Source: Rhizophagus prolifer | Taxonomy: Eukaryota; Glomeromycota; Glomeromycetes; Glomerales; Glomeraceae | Reading direction: 5' to 3' | Assembly: GCA_019425655.1 (NCBI GenBank) | Contig: NQWY01000019.1 | Span: 1-35,593 of the forward strand | Length of the DNA stretch: 35,593 nt | Shown: positions 15,824 through 24,901 of the stretch, in pieces | Numbering within the stretch: position 1 is the stretch's first letter | Layout: the number at the start of each line of letters is the position of its first letter | The notes under the pieces: generated by a model | The model's input: only the letters and a program-made list of their open reading frames with translations | What the model was told of the DNA's origin: nothing | Databases searched by the model: none | Made by a program: the position numbers and the translations under genes

Positions 15824-15862
15824 CAAATATACAAATTTTTGATACAAAACGTAATAATTTTG
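15824..15862. promoter_or_regulatory. Divergent promoters of the repressor and dinB
   Basis: Minus strand: TATATTTG at 15824-15831 for the repressor. Plus strand: TAATTTTG at 15855-15862 for dinB, only 4 bases from the ATG at 15867, which implies a nearly or fully leaderless dinB message unless a downstream start at 15888 is used. Confidence 0.5.
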
Positions 15863-15866
15863 TCAA

Positions 15867-17009
15867 ATGGAACGAGCGATTGCACATATGGATCTGGATA
15901 CTTTTTTTGTTTCCTGTGAACGACTGAGAGACTCTGTATTGGAGAAGCAGCCTGTCATTATAGGAGGCGGAGATCGTGGCGTGGTTGCGTCTTGTTCCTA
16001 TGAAGCCAGGAAATTCGGGGTACGTTCTGCAATGCCTATCAGGCTGGCTCTACGCTTATGCCCGGAGGCCAGAGTCATCAAAGGTGATATGGAATACTAC
16101 TCCAATATGTCTCACATAGTAACAGATATTATACAGGAAAAAGTACCTGTTCTGGAAAAAGCCAGTGTAGACGAATTCTATCTGGACCTCTCCGGAATGG
16201 ACAAATTCTTCGGGTGCTATCAATGGACAAGCGAGATTGCCGGAGCAGTAAAGAAGAATACGGGGCTGCCGATAAGTTTTGCATTGTCCACCAATAAAAC
16301 CGTTTCGAAAATAGGTACAGGAGAAGCCAAACCTGTAGGAAAATTAGAGCTAAAGCACCAGGAGATACAGCCCTTTTTGAATCCTTTGTCTGTCAAAAAA
16401 ATACCCATGGTCGGCGATGTGACCTTTCAGCTGCTTTCGAGATTAGGCGTAAGAAAAATAGAAACGCTTTCCCAAATGCCAGTTGATGTATTGCAGCAAT
16501 TGATCGGAAAGAACGGAACGGAGCTTTGGAAGAAAGCCAATGGTATTGATAATACGCCTGTCATTCAATATTCTGAAAGAAAATCAATATCCACTGAAAC
16601 AACGTTTGCTGAAGATACCATTGATGTTCAGAATATCAGAAGTATCCTTTCGGGAATGGTTGAACAGCTGTGCTATCAGCTGAGACATGAGAAATGGCTG
16701 ACCTCAACCGTATCCGTAAGAATACGATATGCCAACTTTGACACAGAGACTAAACAATGCAAAGTAGCCTATACCTCGGCAGATCATACTCTGCTTAAAT
16801 ATGTGCTGGATCTGTTTGAAAAAGTTTACACCCGAAGGATGAGAATTCGGTTGGTTGGGGTCAGGTTTACAGGACTGGTCCATGGGAGCCATCAGATGAA
16901 TCTTTTTGAAGATACGGAAGAACTGATTTCACTGTATCAGGCTATGGACCAACTTAAAGACAGGTTTGGTGTTAATAGTTTGGGACGGGCATCGGGATTT
17001 TTAATGTAA
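15867..17009 (+). CDS. dinB: Y-family DNA polymerase (DinB/Pol IV type)
   Basis: A 380-residue translesion polymerase. The catalytic carboxylates are D9 in HMDLDTFF and D102-E103 in ASVDEFYLDL; the palm and fingers (SYEARKFGVRSAMP), thumb HhH region and little finger follow in order. A clamp-binding motif QMNLFE is at 343-348. The ATG at 15867 is chosen because MERAIAHMDLDTFF fits the usual Pol IV N-terminus; the second Met (residue 8) is an alternative. It is 13 bases before the dnaE-like gene and divergent from the S24 repressor. In many Bacteroidota this set forms a mutasome-like cassette, with DinB and the DnaE-like enzyme acting in lesion bypass. Confidence 0.93.
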   Translation: MERAIAHMDLDTFFVSCERLRDSVLEKQPVIIGGGDRGVVASCSYEARKFGVRSAMPIRLALRLCPEARVIKGDMEYYSNMSHIVTDIIQEKVPVLEKASVDEFYLDLSGMDKFFGCYQWTSEIAGAVKKNTGLPISFALSTNKTVSKIGTGEAKPVGKLELKHQEIQPFLNPLSVKKIPMVGDVTFQLLSRLGVRKIETLSQMPVDVLQQLIGKNGTELWKKANGIDNTPVIQYSERKSISTETTFAEDTIDVQNIRSILSGMVEQLCYQLRHEKWLTSTVSVRIRYANFDTETKQCKVAYTSADHTLLKYVLDLFEKVYTRRMRIRLVGVRFTGLVHGSHQMNLFEDTEELISLYQAMDQLKDRFGVNSLGRASGFLM

Positions 17010-17022
17010 TAGAATAGAAGTC

Positions 17023-20000
17023 ATGTTTCTTAATTGCCATACCTATCACAGCCTGCGTTATGGGACCATTTCCGTTGAAGATCTGGTTCAGCTGGCCATT
17101 GACCATAAGCTAAAGGTTTTGGCATTGACCGATATCAATACCGTAACCGGGATCTATCAGTTTTATAGACTTTGTCAGGATAACGGTATTAAACCGGTTG
17201 TCGGAGTCGATGTACGGGTCGAAAACGAACAGTATTATATATGCCTGGCTAAAAATCCGAAAGGGATTGCAGAAGTCAACCGGCTTTTGACGGATTATAA
17301 TTGTGACGGCATTGATATTCCGAAAGCAACCCCCCTTTTGGAGAATTGTTTCGTGATCTACACTTTACAGAATAAGCCTGCAATATTACTGGACCACGAA
17401 TATGTAGGAATCAGGTCCGAGGAATTAAATCTTCTGGTCAATCCTGAATTAAGGTCTTTGATCCATAAGATGCTTATTCTGCATCCGGTCACTTTTAAAA
17501 CTGATGAGGAATATGAGCTTCATAAAGTGTTGCGCGCAATTGACGGCAATACCCTGCTTACCAAGCTGACTGAAAATGATTATTGTAAAAACAGTGAAAA
17601 TTTTGTTGATAAAAGAAAGCTTTTGGAACAATTCGAACACTACCCGGACATCATTGAGAATACTAAATATGTTGTCAGCAAATGCAGCTTTGATTTTGAT
17701 TTTAAAACACCAAAAAATAAAAAGCATTATACCGACAGTAAGGAGAATGATTTTAAACTGCTATCCAAACTGGCCTATGAAGGTCTGGCTCGAAGATATC
17801 CTGATAAAAACAGTCTGGCTGTTGAAAGGGTTAAAAAAGAACTGAGGGTCATTAACGAACTCAACTTCTGCGGCTACTTCCTCATCACCTGGGATATTAT
17901 CCAATACAGCAATAGCATAGGCTTCATGCATGTAGGAAGAGGAAGCGGTGCCAACAGCATTATTGCCTATTGTTTGGGAATTTCCGATATATGTCCTTTA
18001 GAACTCGACCTTTATTTTGAACGTTTTCTCAACCTTAACCGTAAGTCCCCTCCGGACTTTGACATTGACTGGAGCTGGAAAAACCGTGATGTCATTTTAG
18101 AATATATCTTTAAAAAGTACGGTAAAGATCACGTCGCGTTTTGCGGAACCAATGTGGAATTTAAAAGAAGATCACGATTCAGAGAGATCGGGAAAGTTTT
18201 CGGGCTCCCTAAAGATGAACTTGACCAGCTTTCTAAAAAGCCTAAAGAGCAGCATGACCAAAATGCAGTTGTACAGCAGATCTATCAATACGAACAATTA
18301 ATGATAGGCTTTCCCAATCAGAGAAGCATGCACGCTTGTGGGATCCTGATCTCCGAAGAGCCCATTACCAACTACTCGGCGCTGGAATTTCCGCCGAAAG
18401 AATTTCCTATCGTGCAGTTCGATATGCATACCGCGGAGGAAATCGGACTGGAAAAGTTTGATATATTATCACAACGGGGATTGGGAACCATCAAAGATGC
18501 AGTGGATCTGATTAAAGAAAAAAGAGGAATTACCATCGACATTGAGGACACACGGATTTCTAAAAATGAAGCCAGGTGCAACGAGTTTCTGAGCATTGGA
18601 AAGACCATCGGTTGCTTCTACATTGAATCACCGGCTATGCGTGGACTATTGAGGCGGCTTAAATGTGACAATTACAAAGTATTGGTAGCGGCATCTTCCA
18701 TTATTCGTCCGGGGGTTGCCCAAAGCGGAATGATGCGGGAGTATATATTCCGACATAACCATCCCGGTCAGTTCGAATACTTCCATGAAGTATTTGAAAA
18801 AGAACTGGGCGAAACTTATGGGATTATGGTGTATCAAGAAGACGTCATTAAAATTGCGATGCACTTTGGTGGGGTATCCGCAGAGAACGGAGATGTGCTT
18901 AGAAGGGCCTATGAGCGGCAAAGGCCGTTCTCTTTCCGCTTTACAAAAACTTCAGGATGATTTTTTCGAATCCTGCAAAAGAAAAGGGCATCCCGACCAA
19001 TTGTCCCGGGAAGTATACCGGCAGATCGAGTCTTTTGCTGGCTATTCGTTCTGTAAGGCCCATTCGGCTTCGTATGCCGTAGAAAGTTATCAGAGTCTAT
19101 ATCTCAAAGCCTACTACCCGATTGAATTTATGGTATCGGCGATTAATAATGGCGGTGGATTTTACAGAACGGAAGTCTATGTTCACGAAGCAAAAATGGC
19201 TGGTGCTAAAATTCATAATCCCTGTGTCAACCTCAGTGAATTCCACACGACGGTATACGGAACGGATGTTTATTTAGGGCTGATGCATATTGAAAAGCTG
19301 GAAGCTGCTGTAAAACTTTTTATTCCTTTGGAAAGAAAAGAGAATGGGGATTACAGATCGTTGGAAGATTTTGTCAAGAGGGTCAACATTGGTATTGAAA
19401 CGTTACAGATATTGATCTTTGTAGGGGCTTTCAGATTCACAGGCAAGCAAAAGCATGAATTATTAATAGAAGCCAGGTTTCTTCTATCTAAAAATCAATA
19501 CCGGACAAGGGTTATTTCTTTATTTGATGAACCTCAAAAAGATTACGAATTACCGATTATTGAAAGAAATCCATTTGAAGATGCCTTCGATGAGATCGAG
19601 ATACTGGGATTTCCGGTATCACATTCTATTTTTGATTTGTTGCAGACTAAATACAGAGGTCATGTTCTGGTTAAAGATCTCCTGAAATACCACAAGAAGC
19701 AGGTTAAAATGCTGGCATACCTGATCTCCAGAAAACACGTACCTATCAAGATGAAGGGACATCCCGGTAAGAAGGATGATATGTATTTCGGAACCTGGAT
19801 CGATGCCGAAGGTCAGTATTTCGACACCGCCCATTTTCCTGACAGCCTGAAAAAATTCCCATTTATGGAAGGCGGAATATATCTTTTATTAGGAACGGTC
19901 GAAGTCGATTATCATTTTCCTACAATTACCATCACAAAAATGGCAAAGATGCCGCTTATTGCTGATCCCAGATATTCGATGGATGAAGAAAAATCACGGG

Positions 20001-20098
20001 AGATGGAAAGAGGCCTTCGTGAGAATGTAAGTATGACAGATCGTGAACCTTATCCTCAGGAAAGCGATATAGGACTGCCAAGAAAAAAAATCAAATAA
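17023..20098 (+). pseudogene. DnaE-like DNA polymerase III alpha subunit, frameshifted
   Basis: Two overlapping frames, 17023-18960 and a downstream frame ending at 20098, together span about 1,025 codons, right for the smaller DnaE found beside dinB in Bacteroidota. The first holds the PHP domain (NCHTYHSLRYG at 4-14), the GRGSGANS region (306-312) and the catalytic PPDFDID (345-349). The second holds the rest of the palm and fingers (SGKGRSLSALQKLQDDFF), FCKAHSASYAVESYQ and the C-terminal OB and tail parts. The shift lies near 18910, where one extra base separates two otherwise continuous family-like sequences. Each part alone lacks essential domains. The rest of the gene looks well kept, so a recent mutation or a sequencing error is likelier than long decay. 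Confidence 0.8.
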
Positions 20099-20497
20099 TA
20101 TACTTATCCTTCCGGCTCAGAAAACTTCGCGATCGATGATGTATCTGCTGACAAATTTAACGGGAAACCAGGTACTCGTATGCCACATTTATGGCTTGAT
20201 GGCGAACACCATAAAAGTACCCTGGATTTGATAGAGGGAAGTTTTACACTTATAGCTACCAAGGCCTCTTATTGGCGTGCAGCTATACTGGAAATTCATA
20301 GGAAATTGAACATCGATGTCCAGCTAAAAATCATTGACGATATCCGGGTTTCGAAAAAGTGGAAAGATATTGTCGGTATTACGAACAGACAGGGCTTACT
20401 AATCAGACCAGACGATTTTGTTGTAGGAAAAGTGACGCCAGAGGAACTATTGAATCAGTTAGCTTCTGTATTACACATTGAGAATCATCCTAATTAG
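20099..20497 (+). pseudogene. C-terminal remnant of a FAD-dependent aromatic monooxygenase
   Basis: An open stretch of about 132 codons begins directly after the dnaE stop codon, in the same frame. It reads KPGTRMPHLWLDGEHHKSTLDLIEGSFTLIA, the start of the C-terminal thioredoxin-like domain of PheA/TfdB-type flavin monooxygenases (normally PGxRxPHxWL then STLDLfG). It ends LRPDDFVVGK-like (IRPDDFVVGKVTPEELLNQL), the usual family tail. The FAD-binding domain, about 400 residues, is absent. The fragment could be translated from ATG 20180 (105 residues) but would lack the enzyme core. The joint right at the dnaE end suggests that the cassette was inserted into, or recombined with, a monooxygenase gene. 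Confidence 0.7.
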
Positions 20498-20661
20498 TCT
20501 TTTTTTTTATAGGAATAGCATAAATGAGCCGGTGCTAAATTTTATTCATCAATGGTGATTTTTATTAATAAAAAGGCCGGTTTGTTTATTAGATAATAAA
20601 AAGAGTTGTTAAAATCTACGTTTCCTATGTTCAAAAGTTTTTTTTATAAAACAAACTCATT

Positions 20662-22095
20662 TTAATGATCCGCAGCCAATTTTCTCACCATCCCTTTAAA
20701 GATCAATCCATGAAAAGGCAATACAGAAAACCAATACAACCTTCCCCACAATCCTTTTGGTCGAAAAACTGCCTTCTGCCAGAGTTTGCCCTTATATAGC
20801 TTGAACATCAGCCAAGCTTCTCCGGGCAGTTTCATTTCAGCAATAAGAATTAATTTACCTTCTTCCCTACTGGCATAAAGCACACGCCAAAAATCCAAAG
20901 CGTCACCTTCGTGAAGTTGCAGCGGATGCGTTCTTCCTCTTCTCAATCCAGGACCACCAACCAAGACATCCATATAACCTCGTATTTTCCAAAGGTTTTG
21001 TCCGTACCATCCGTTTTTGCCGCCCAAACCAAACACACGGTCGAGACATTTTTCACGGTCGTCATATTTTTCACTTCGAACGTCTTTAAAACAGCCAAAA
21101 TGTGGAACTTCAATAAATTCCTTCAGGGAAGAATCATTTCTGCTGCTTATAAAACTGTCTTTCCAGCTGGAACGAATTTCGTTGGCCTGAATCTTTGCCA
21201 TCGTTCTCTCCAAAGCCTGTGTGTAAGAAAATGGCTGTATTCCGGTTATTTTTTTAATCTCTGATAAACTTTCTTTGTTGCAGACTACCTCAATTTTCAT
21301 ACTTCCAACAAGTGAACTTGCCAAGCTGTAAGTGGTTGAAGTAATGAAATATAACCAGTAGGAAGACAATTTTGGGGTCATTACCGGCATTGTAATAATG
21401 GTTCGTTTCAAACCTCGGATTTTCGCGAAACCCAGCAATATTTCTTTGTAAGTCAAGACATCATCACAGCCAATATCAAAACTTTTACGGTATGTTTCTT
21501 TTTGGAACAAAGTAAAAATTAAAAAATCTAAAACATTCGCAATTCCTATGGGTTGACATTTGGTATTGAGCCATTTTGGCGTAATCATTATCGGTAGTTT
21601 TTCAACCAAATCTCTAATGATTTCAAATGATGCACTTCCGGAACCGATGATAATCCCAGCTCGTAAAACCGTTGTTGGAATTTTAGATTCAATTAAGATC
21701 TTTTCAACATTAAATCTTGAATTCAAATGCTTTGACAATTCTTTCTGATTGACTAATCCTGATAGATATATAATGTGTTTGCAATCCGTCTTTTCAATTG
21801 CTGAAACAAAATTCTGAGCACAGATTTTCTCTGATTCTTCGTAATCACCATTCGCACTCATAGAATGCATTAGATAATACGCCCCTGAAATATCCGCCGG
21901 AATATTCTTTAAAGATTCCTCTTTCAAGAAATCAACTTCTATAACTTCTATCAAATCATCTTTGATTCCTGCAGGTTTAGAAAACCGGCTAACGTCACGG
22001 CAGCAGCAGAGCACTTTGTAACCTTGCTCTGTAATCACACTGACCATCCTTTTCCCGATATAACCTGTTGCTCCTGTTAATAAAATTTTTTTCAT
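20662..22095 (-). CDS. SDR-family NAD(P)-binding protein with DUF2867 domain
   Basis: A 477-residue two-domain protein. Residues 1-290 are an extended or atypical SDR Rossmann fold (ILLTGATGYIGKRMVSVI, 4-21; YYLMHSMS, 92-99; IYLSGLV). Residues about 320-475 are DUF2867, a SRPBCC-like domain (VFGLGGKNGWYGQNLWKIRGYMD, LHEGDALDFWRV, RPKGLWGRLYWFSVLPFH). This fusion is common beside photolyase and ABC1 kinase genes in Bacteroidota. The gene is 37 bases downstream of ribA on the same strand, so they are probably one operon. The ligand of the DUF2867 part is unknown. Confidence 0.88.
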   Translation of the reverse strand: MKKILLTGATGYIGKRMVSVITEQGYKVLCCCRDVSRFSKPAGIKDDLIEVIEVDFLKEESLKNIPADISGAYYLMHSMSANGDYEESEKICAQNFVSAIEKTDCKHIIYLSGLVNQKELSKHLNSRFNVEKILIESKIPTTVLRAGIIIGSGSASFEIIRDLVEKLPIMITPKWLNTKCQPIGIANVLDFLIFTLFQKETYRKSFDIGCDDVLTYKEILLGFAKIRGLKRTIITMPVMTPKLSSYWLYFITSTTYSLASSLVGSMKIEVVCNKESLSEIKKITGIQPFSYTQALERTMAKIQANEIRSSWKDSFISSRNDSSLKEFIEVPHFGCFKDVRSEKYDDREKCLDRVFGLGGKNGWYGQNLWKIRGYMDVLVGGPGLRRGRTHPLQLHEGDALDFWRVLYASREEGKLILIAEMKLPGEAWLMFKLYKGKLWQKAVFRPKGLWGRLYWFSVLPFHGLIFKGMVRKLAADH

Positions 22096-22132
22096 GAGAT
22101 TAATTTGAATCAGTTAAAGATTTTTTTGAATT

Positions 22133-22723
22133 TTAAATCTTTTCTAAAAGATGCCCGAAATAATCTTTCTTTGTCGTAAGATAAGACGAATTGACAGGAT
22201 TTGATTCAATTTCCAAAGGAATTCTTTTATTAAGCAAAATTCCGCTGTTGTAGAAAGCTTTCAGTTTTTCTGGATTATTGGTCAACAAATTTACTTCAGT
22301 AACTTTAAGAATTTTCAACATCTCGATTGCGACATCAAAATTTCTACCGTCCGCCGGTAAGCCTAATCTCAAATTAGCTTCTACCGTATCAAAACCTTCT
22401 TCCTGAAGAGCATAAGCTTTTAATTTATTGATGATTCCTATATTTCTGCCTTCCTGTCTGAGATAAATAATCATCCCTCCGTTTTCCGACATAAATTTCA
22501 TTGCGGCATCCAGTTGTTGCCCGCATTCACATTTCCTCGAATGAAAAACTTCTCCGGTAATGCACTCTGAATGGAAACGTACGTTAACAATTTCGTTAAA
22601 ATCTGTTTTTTCAGCAACCCAAACCAAATGTGGGCTCCAGTCATTTTCATTTTCTGAAAATGCATAGACGGTAAACATTCCAAAATCGGTTGGTACATTA
22701 GATTGAGCCTGTATTGTAAGCAT
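22133..22723 (-). CDS. ribA: GTP cyclohydrolase II
   Basis: A 196-residue enzyme that opens GTP to 2,5-diamino-6-ribosylamino-pyrimidinone phosphate, the first step of riboflavin synthesis. Zinc ligands are C54, C65 and C67 (SECITGEVFHSRKCECGQQLDAA region); IYLRQEGRNIGI (86-97) and TNNPEKLKA (around 152-160) are the substrate-binding marks. It is the stand-alone RibA form, without a fused RibB domain. Its place beside two photolyase/cryptochrome genes suggests extra flavin supply for these light-dependent flavoproteins. It is transcribed away from tetR with its own -7 box. Confidence 0.95.
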   Translation of the reverse strand: MLTIQAQSNVPTDFGMFTVYAFSENENDWSPHLVWVAEKTDFNEIVNVRFHSECITGEVFHSRKCECGQQLDAAMKFMSENGGMIIYLRQEGRNIGIINKLKAYALQEEGFDTVEANLRLGLPADGRNFDVAIEMLKILKVTEVNLLTNNPEKLKAFYNSGILLNKRIPLEIESNPVNSSYLTTKKDYFGHLLEKI

Positions 22724-22752
22724 TAGTTATATTTTAGATCGTTATCATAGTA

Positions 22753-22760
22753 CAAATTTA
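22753..22760 (-). promoter_or_regulatory. -7 box of ribA
   Basis: TAAATTTG on the minus strand matches TAnnTTTG exactly, 29 bases upstream of the ribA start. It sits in the short ribA-tetR intergenic region. Confidence 0.5.
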
Positions 22761-22762
22761 TA

Positions 22763-23419
22763 CTGGAACAAGAAAATATAATTACAGAACACAAAATATT
22801 TGAATTGTACGGCGATTATATCTTGAATCACGGCGAAAGACCAAAAAGCATTTACCGCTTCGCAAAAGACAATGAGTTCGAAGAAAAAGACTTCTACGAT
22901 TACTTTTCAAGCTTTGAACAGATAGAAAAATCAATGTTGGCCAATCTCTTTGATAAGTCTGTAGAGCTGGCTTCGGAAGTTAACAGTTCTGATGAAATTA
23001 CTTCCAAAGAAAAACTGTTGAATGTTTATTTCATCTTTTTTGAAAATATGACGATGAACCGTTCGTTGGTTTTGATGATTTTAGGAAATAACAAATTACA
23101 TTCGGTAAAAATGTCAAATCAGCTTAAGGAAACACATCGGCAATTCATCAGAACTCTCGGTTTTAATGATTGGGAAATGATTCAAAAAGCAAAAGATGAT
23201 GTGAAAAATTTCCATCAAAAAGCTCGTGAAGAAGCTTTGTGGATGCATTTGGTCTCCGCCATCGAATTTTGGAAAAAAGACACATCTCCCTCATTTGAAA
23301 AGACAGATATTTTCATTGAAAAAACAATTGATACAGGATTTGAACTGATGGATAATGAACCTTTGCGAAAAGTAGTTGATCTCGGAAAGTTTTTATTTAA
23401 AGAAAAATTTAAAAAATAG
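22763..23419 (+). CDS. TetR-family regulator
   Basis: A regulator of about 218 residues. The first helix-turn-helix region reads ITEHKIFELYGDYILNHGERPKSIYRFAKDNEFEEKDFYDYFSSFEQIEKSM, matching the TetR N-terminal pattern ending in FYxYFxS. The open frame has no ATG before residue 50. The first helix lies upstream of the TTG at 22805, so I start it at CTG 22763, which gives LEQENIITEH as the N-terminus; both non-ATG starts remain uncertain. The C-terminal domain (about 80-215) is typical of the group found beside ABC1 kinases in Flavobacteriia. It ends 3 bases before the kinase gene and probably regulates ribA and this operon. Confidence 0.8.
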   Translation: MEQENIITEHKIFELYGDYILNHGERPKSIYRFAKDNEFEEKDFYDYFSSFEQIEKSMLANLFDKSVELASEVNSSDEITSKEKLLNVYFIFFENMTMNRSLVLMILGNNKLHSVKMSNQLKETHRQFIRTLGFNDWEMIQKAKDDVKNFHQKAREEALWMHLVSAIEFWKKDTSPSFEKTDIFIEKTIDTGFELMDNEPLRKVVDLGKFLFKEKFKK

Positions 23420-23422
23420 TAG

Positions 23423-24745
23423 ATGAAAACACTCAGTAAAATACCAACCGGAAAATTAGAAAGAACCAGCAGTTTGCTGAAAGCGGGAGCAAAAGTCGGT
23501 GTTAATTATATCAAATACTACGGAAATAAAATCACGAAGGATAAAAATGAGGACGAAGCAAGAAAGACTTTGAATGAAGACAACGCCACCGACATTTATG
23601 ATTCTCTGAAAGAACTGAAAGGTTCAGCCCTGAAAGTTGCCCAGATGTTAAGTATGGAGAAAAACATTCTTCCGCAGGCTTATGTTGAGAAATTTTCTTT
23701 GTCGCAATTTTCGGTTCCGCCGCTTTCCGGCGCTTTGGTAAAAAAGACTTTCAGAAAATATTTTGGAAAAAATCCGGAAGATTTATTTGATGAATTTACG
23801 AATGAATCCGTCAACGCGGCAAGTATCGGACAGGTTCATAAAGCGAAAAAAGACGGTCAAAACTTTGCCGTGAAAATTCAATATCCCGGCGTGAGAGAAA
23901 GCATTTCAAGCGATTTAAAAATGGTAAAACCGATTGCGATGAAAATGTTTAACATCAAAAAAGAAGGTTCAGAATCTTATTTTCAGGAAGTGGAAAATAA
24001 ACTGTTTGAAGAGACGGATTACGATCTGGAACTGAAAAGAAGCAAAGAAATTTCTGAAAAATGTGCTCATCTTCCGAATCTCGATTTCCCAAAATATTAC
24101 CCTGAATTTTCGTGTGAAAGAATCATCACGATGGATTGGATGAACGGAAAACATTTCTCGGAATTCACAAAATTGGACAATTCTAAGGAAGATTTGAACA
24201 AAATCGGACAGACACTCTGGGATTTCTATATGTACCAAATGCACGTTTTGAAACTGGTTCACGCAGACCCACATCCAGGTAATTTCCTGGTTTCAGAAGA
24301 TAAAAAACTGCTCGTGATTGATTTCGGATGTATCAAAGAAATTCCAATTGACTTTTACAAACCCTATTTTGAATTGGCTCAACTTGAAAATCTGAATAAT
24401 CCTGAATTTTACAAAGAAAAATTATTTGAGCTCGAGATTTTGAGTGCTAATGACTCTGCAAAGGAACAGGAATTTTTCATCAAGTTATTCTACGAACTAT
24501 TGGAACTGTTCACAAGACCTTTCAACAAAGAAATTTTTGATTTCTCTGATGAATCGTTCTTTCAGGAAATTGCTGATCTGGGTCAGAAATATGCCAAAAT
24601 CAGCGATATGAAAGGAATGAATACCAACAGAGGTTCGAAACATTTCATTTATCTGAACCGTACATTTTTTGGTTTGTACAATATGATGCACGATTTGAAA
24701 GCGAAAAATATTGTGATCAGTCAATATAAAAATTTTATCCAATAA
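23423..24745 (+). CDS. ABC1/UbiB-family atypical kinase
   Basis: A 440-residue ABC1 (AarF/UbiB) protein kinase-like protein. It shows ALKVAQMLSM (69-78, the KxGQ-type motif with A in place of G), VNAASIGQVHKA (the A-rich loop), the lysine in FAVKIQYPGVRES, HADPHPGNFL (catalytic loop) and VIDFG (DFG motif). Family members work in quinone and lipid homeostasis and are typically membrane-associated. It begins 3 bases after tetR and ends touching the DUF2256 gene. Its repeated place in photolyase clusters suggests a role tied to light or oxidative stress, but the target is not known. Confidence 0.93.
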   Translation: MKTLSKIPTGKLERTSSLLKAGAKVGVNYIKYYGNKITKDKNEDEARKTLNEDNATDIYDSLKELKGSALKVAQMLSMEKNILPQAYVEKFSLSQFSVPPLSGALVKKTFRKYFGKNPEDLFDEFTNESVNAASIGQVHKAKKDGQNFAVKIQYPGVRESISSDLKMVKPIAMKMFNIKKEGSESYFQEVENKLFEETDYDLELKRSKEISEKCAHLPNLDFPKYYPEFSCERIITMDWMNGKHFSEFTKLDNSKEDLNKIGQTLWDFYMYQMHVLKLVHADPHPGNFLVSEDKKLLVIDFGCIKEIPIDFYKPYFELAQLENLNNPEFYKEKLFELEILSANDSAKEQEFFIKLFYELLELFTRPFNKEIFDFSDESFFQEIADLGQKYAKISDMKGMNTNRGSKHFIYLNRTFFGLYNMMHDLKAKNIVISQYKNFIQ

Positions 24746-24901
24746 ATGCCGGCCAACTTACCTTCAAAGATTTGTGAGGTCTGCGGACTGCCTTTCAATT
24801 GGAGGAAAAAGTGGAGGAAAAACTGGGACGAAGTAAAATATTGCAGCGAAAAATGCCGGAAAAACAAAAAATCAACATCCTCTGGTTCGGGAACAATTTA
24901 A
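24746..24901 (+). CDS. DUF2256 zinc-finger-like small protein
   Basis: A 51-residue protein encoded from the ATG directly after the kinase stop. It reads [20 protein letters not shown] then [13 protein letters not shown]: two CxxC/CxxxC pairs (C10, C13, C33, C37) in the DUF2256 pattern, which resembles a small zinc finger and is commonly encoded beside photolyases. Its 3' end overlaps the start of the cryptochrome gene by 49 bases in another frame, so the two are translationally linked. Function unknown. Confidence 0.8.
   Translation: [51 protein letters not shown]

Noticed and set aside
15841-15850. GATACAAAAC, identical to 10 bases of the mnmE 3' end, as a possible second att site
   Set aside because: Ten AT-rich bases are expected by chance at this window size, the match stops there, and the place is the repressor-dinB promoter.
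18901-18930. Programmed ribosomal frameshift in the dnaE-like gene
   Set aside because: No slippery heptamer or downstream structure is evident and the family is not known to use one.
22741-22762. AGTACAAAT near ribA as a copy of the integrase repeat
   Set aside because: Nine bases only, overlapping the ribA -7 box; chance match is likely.
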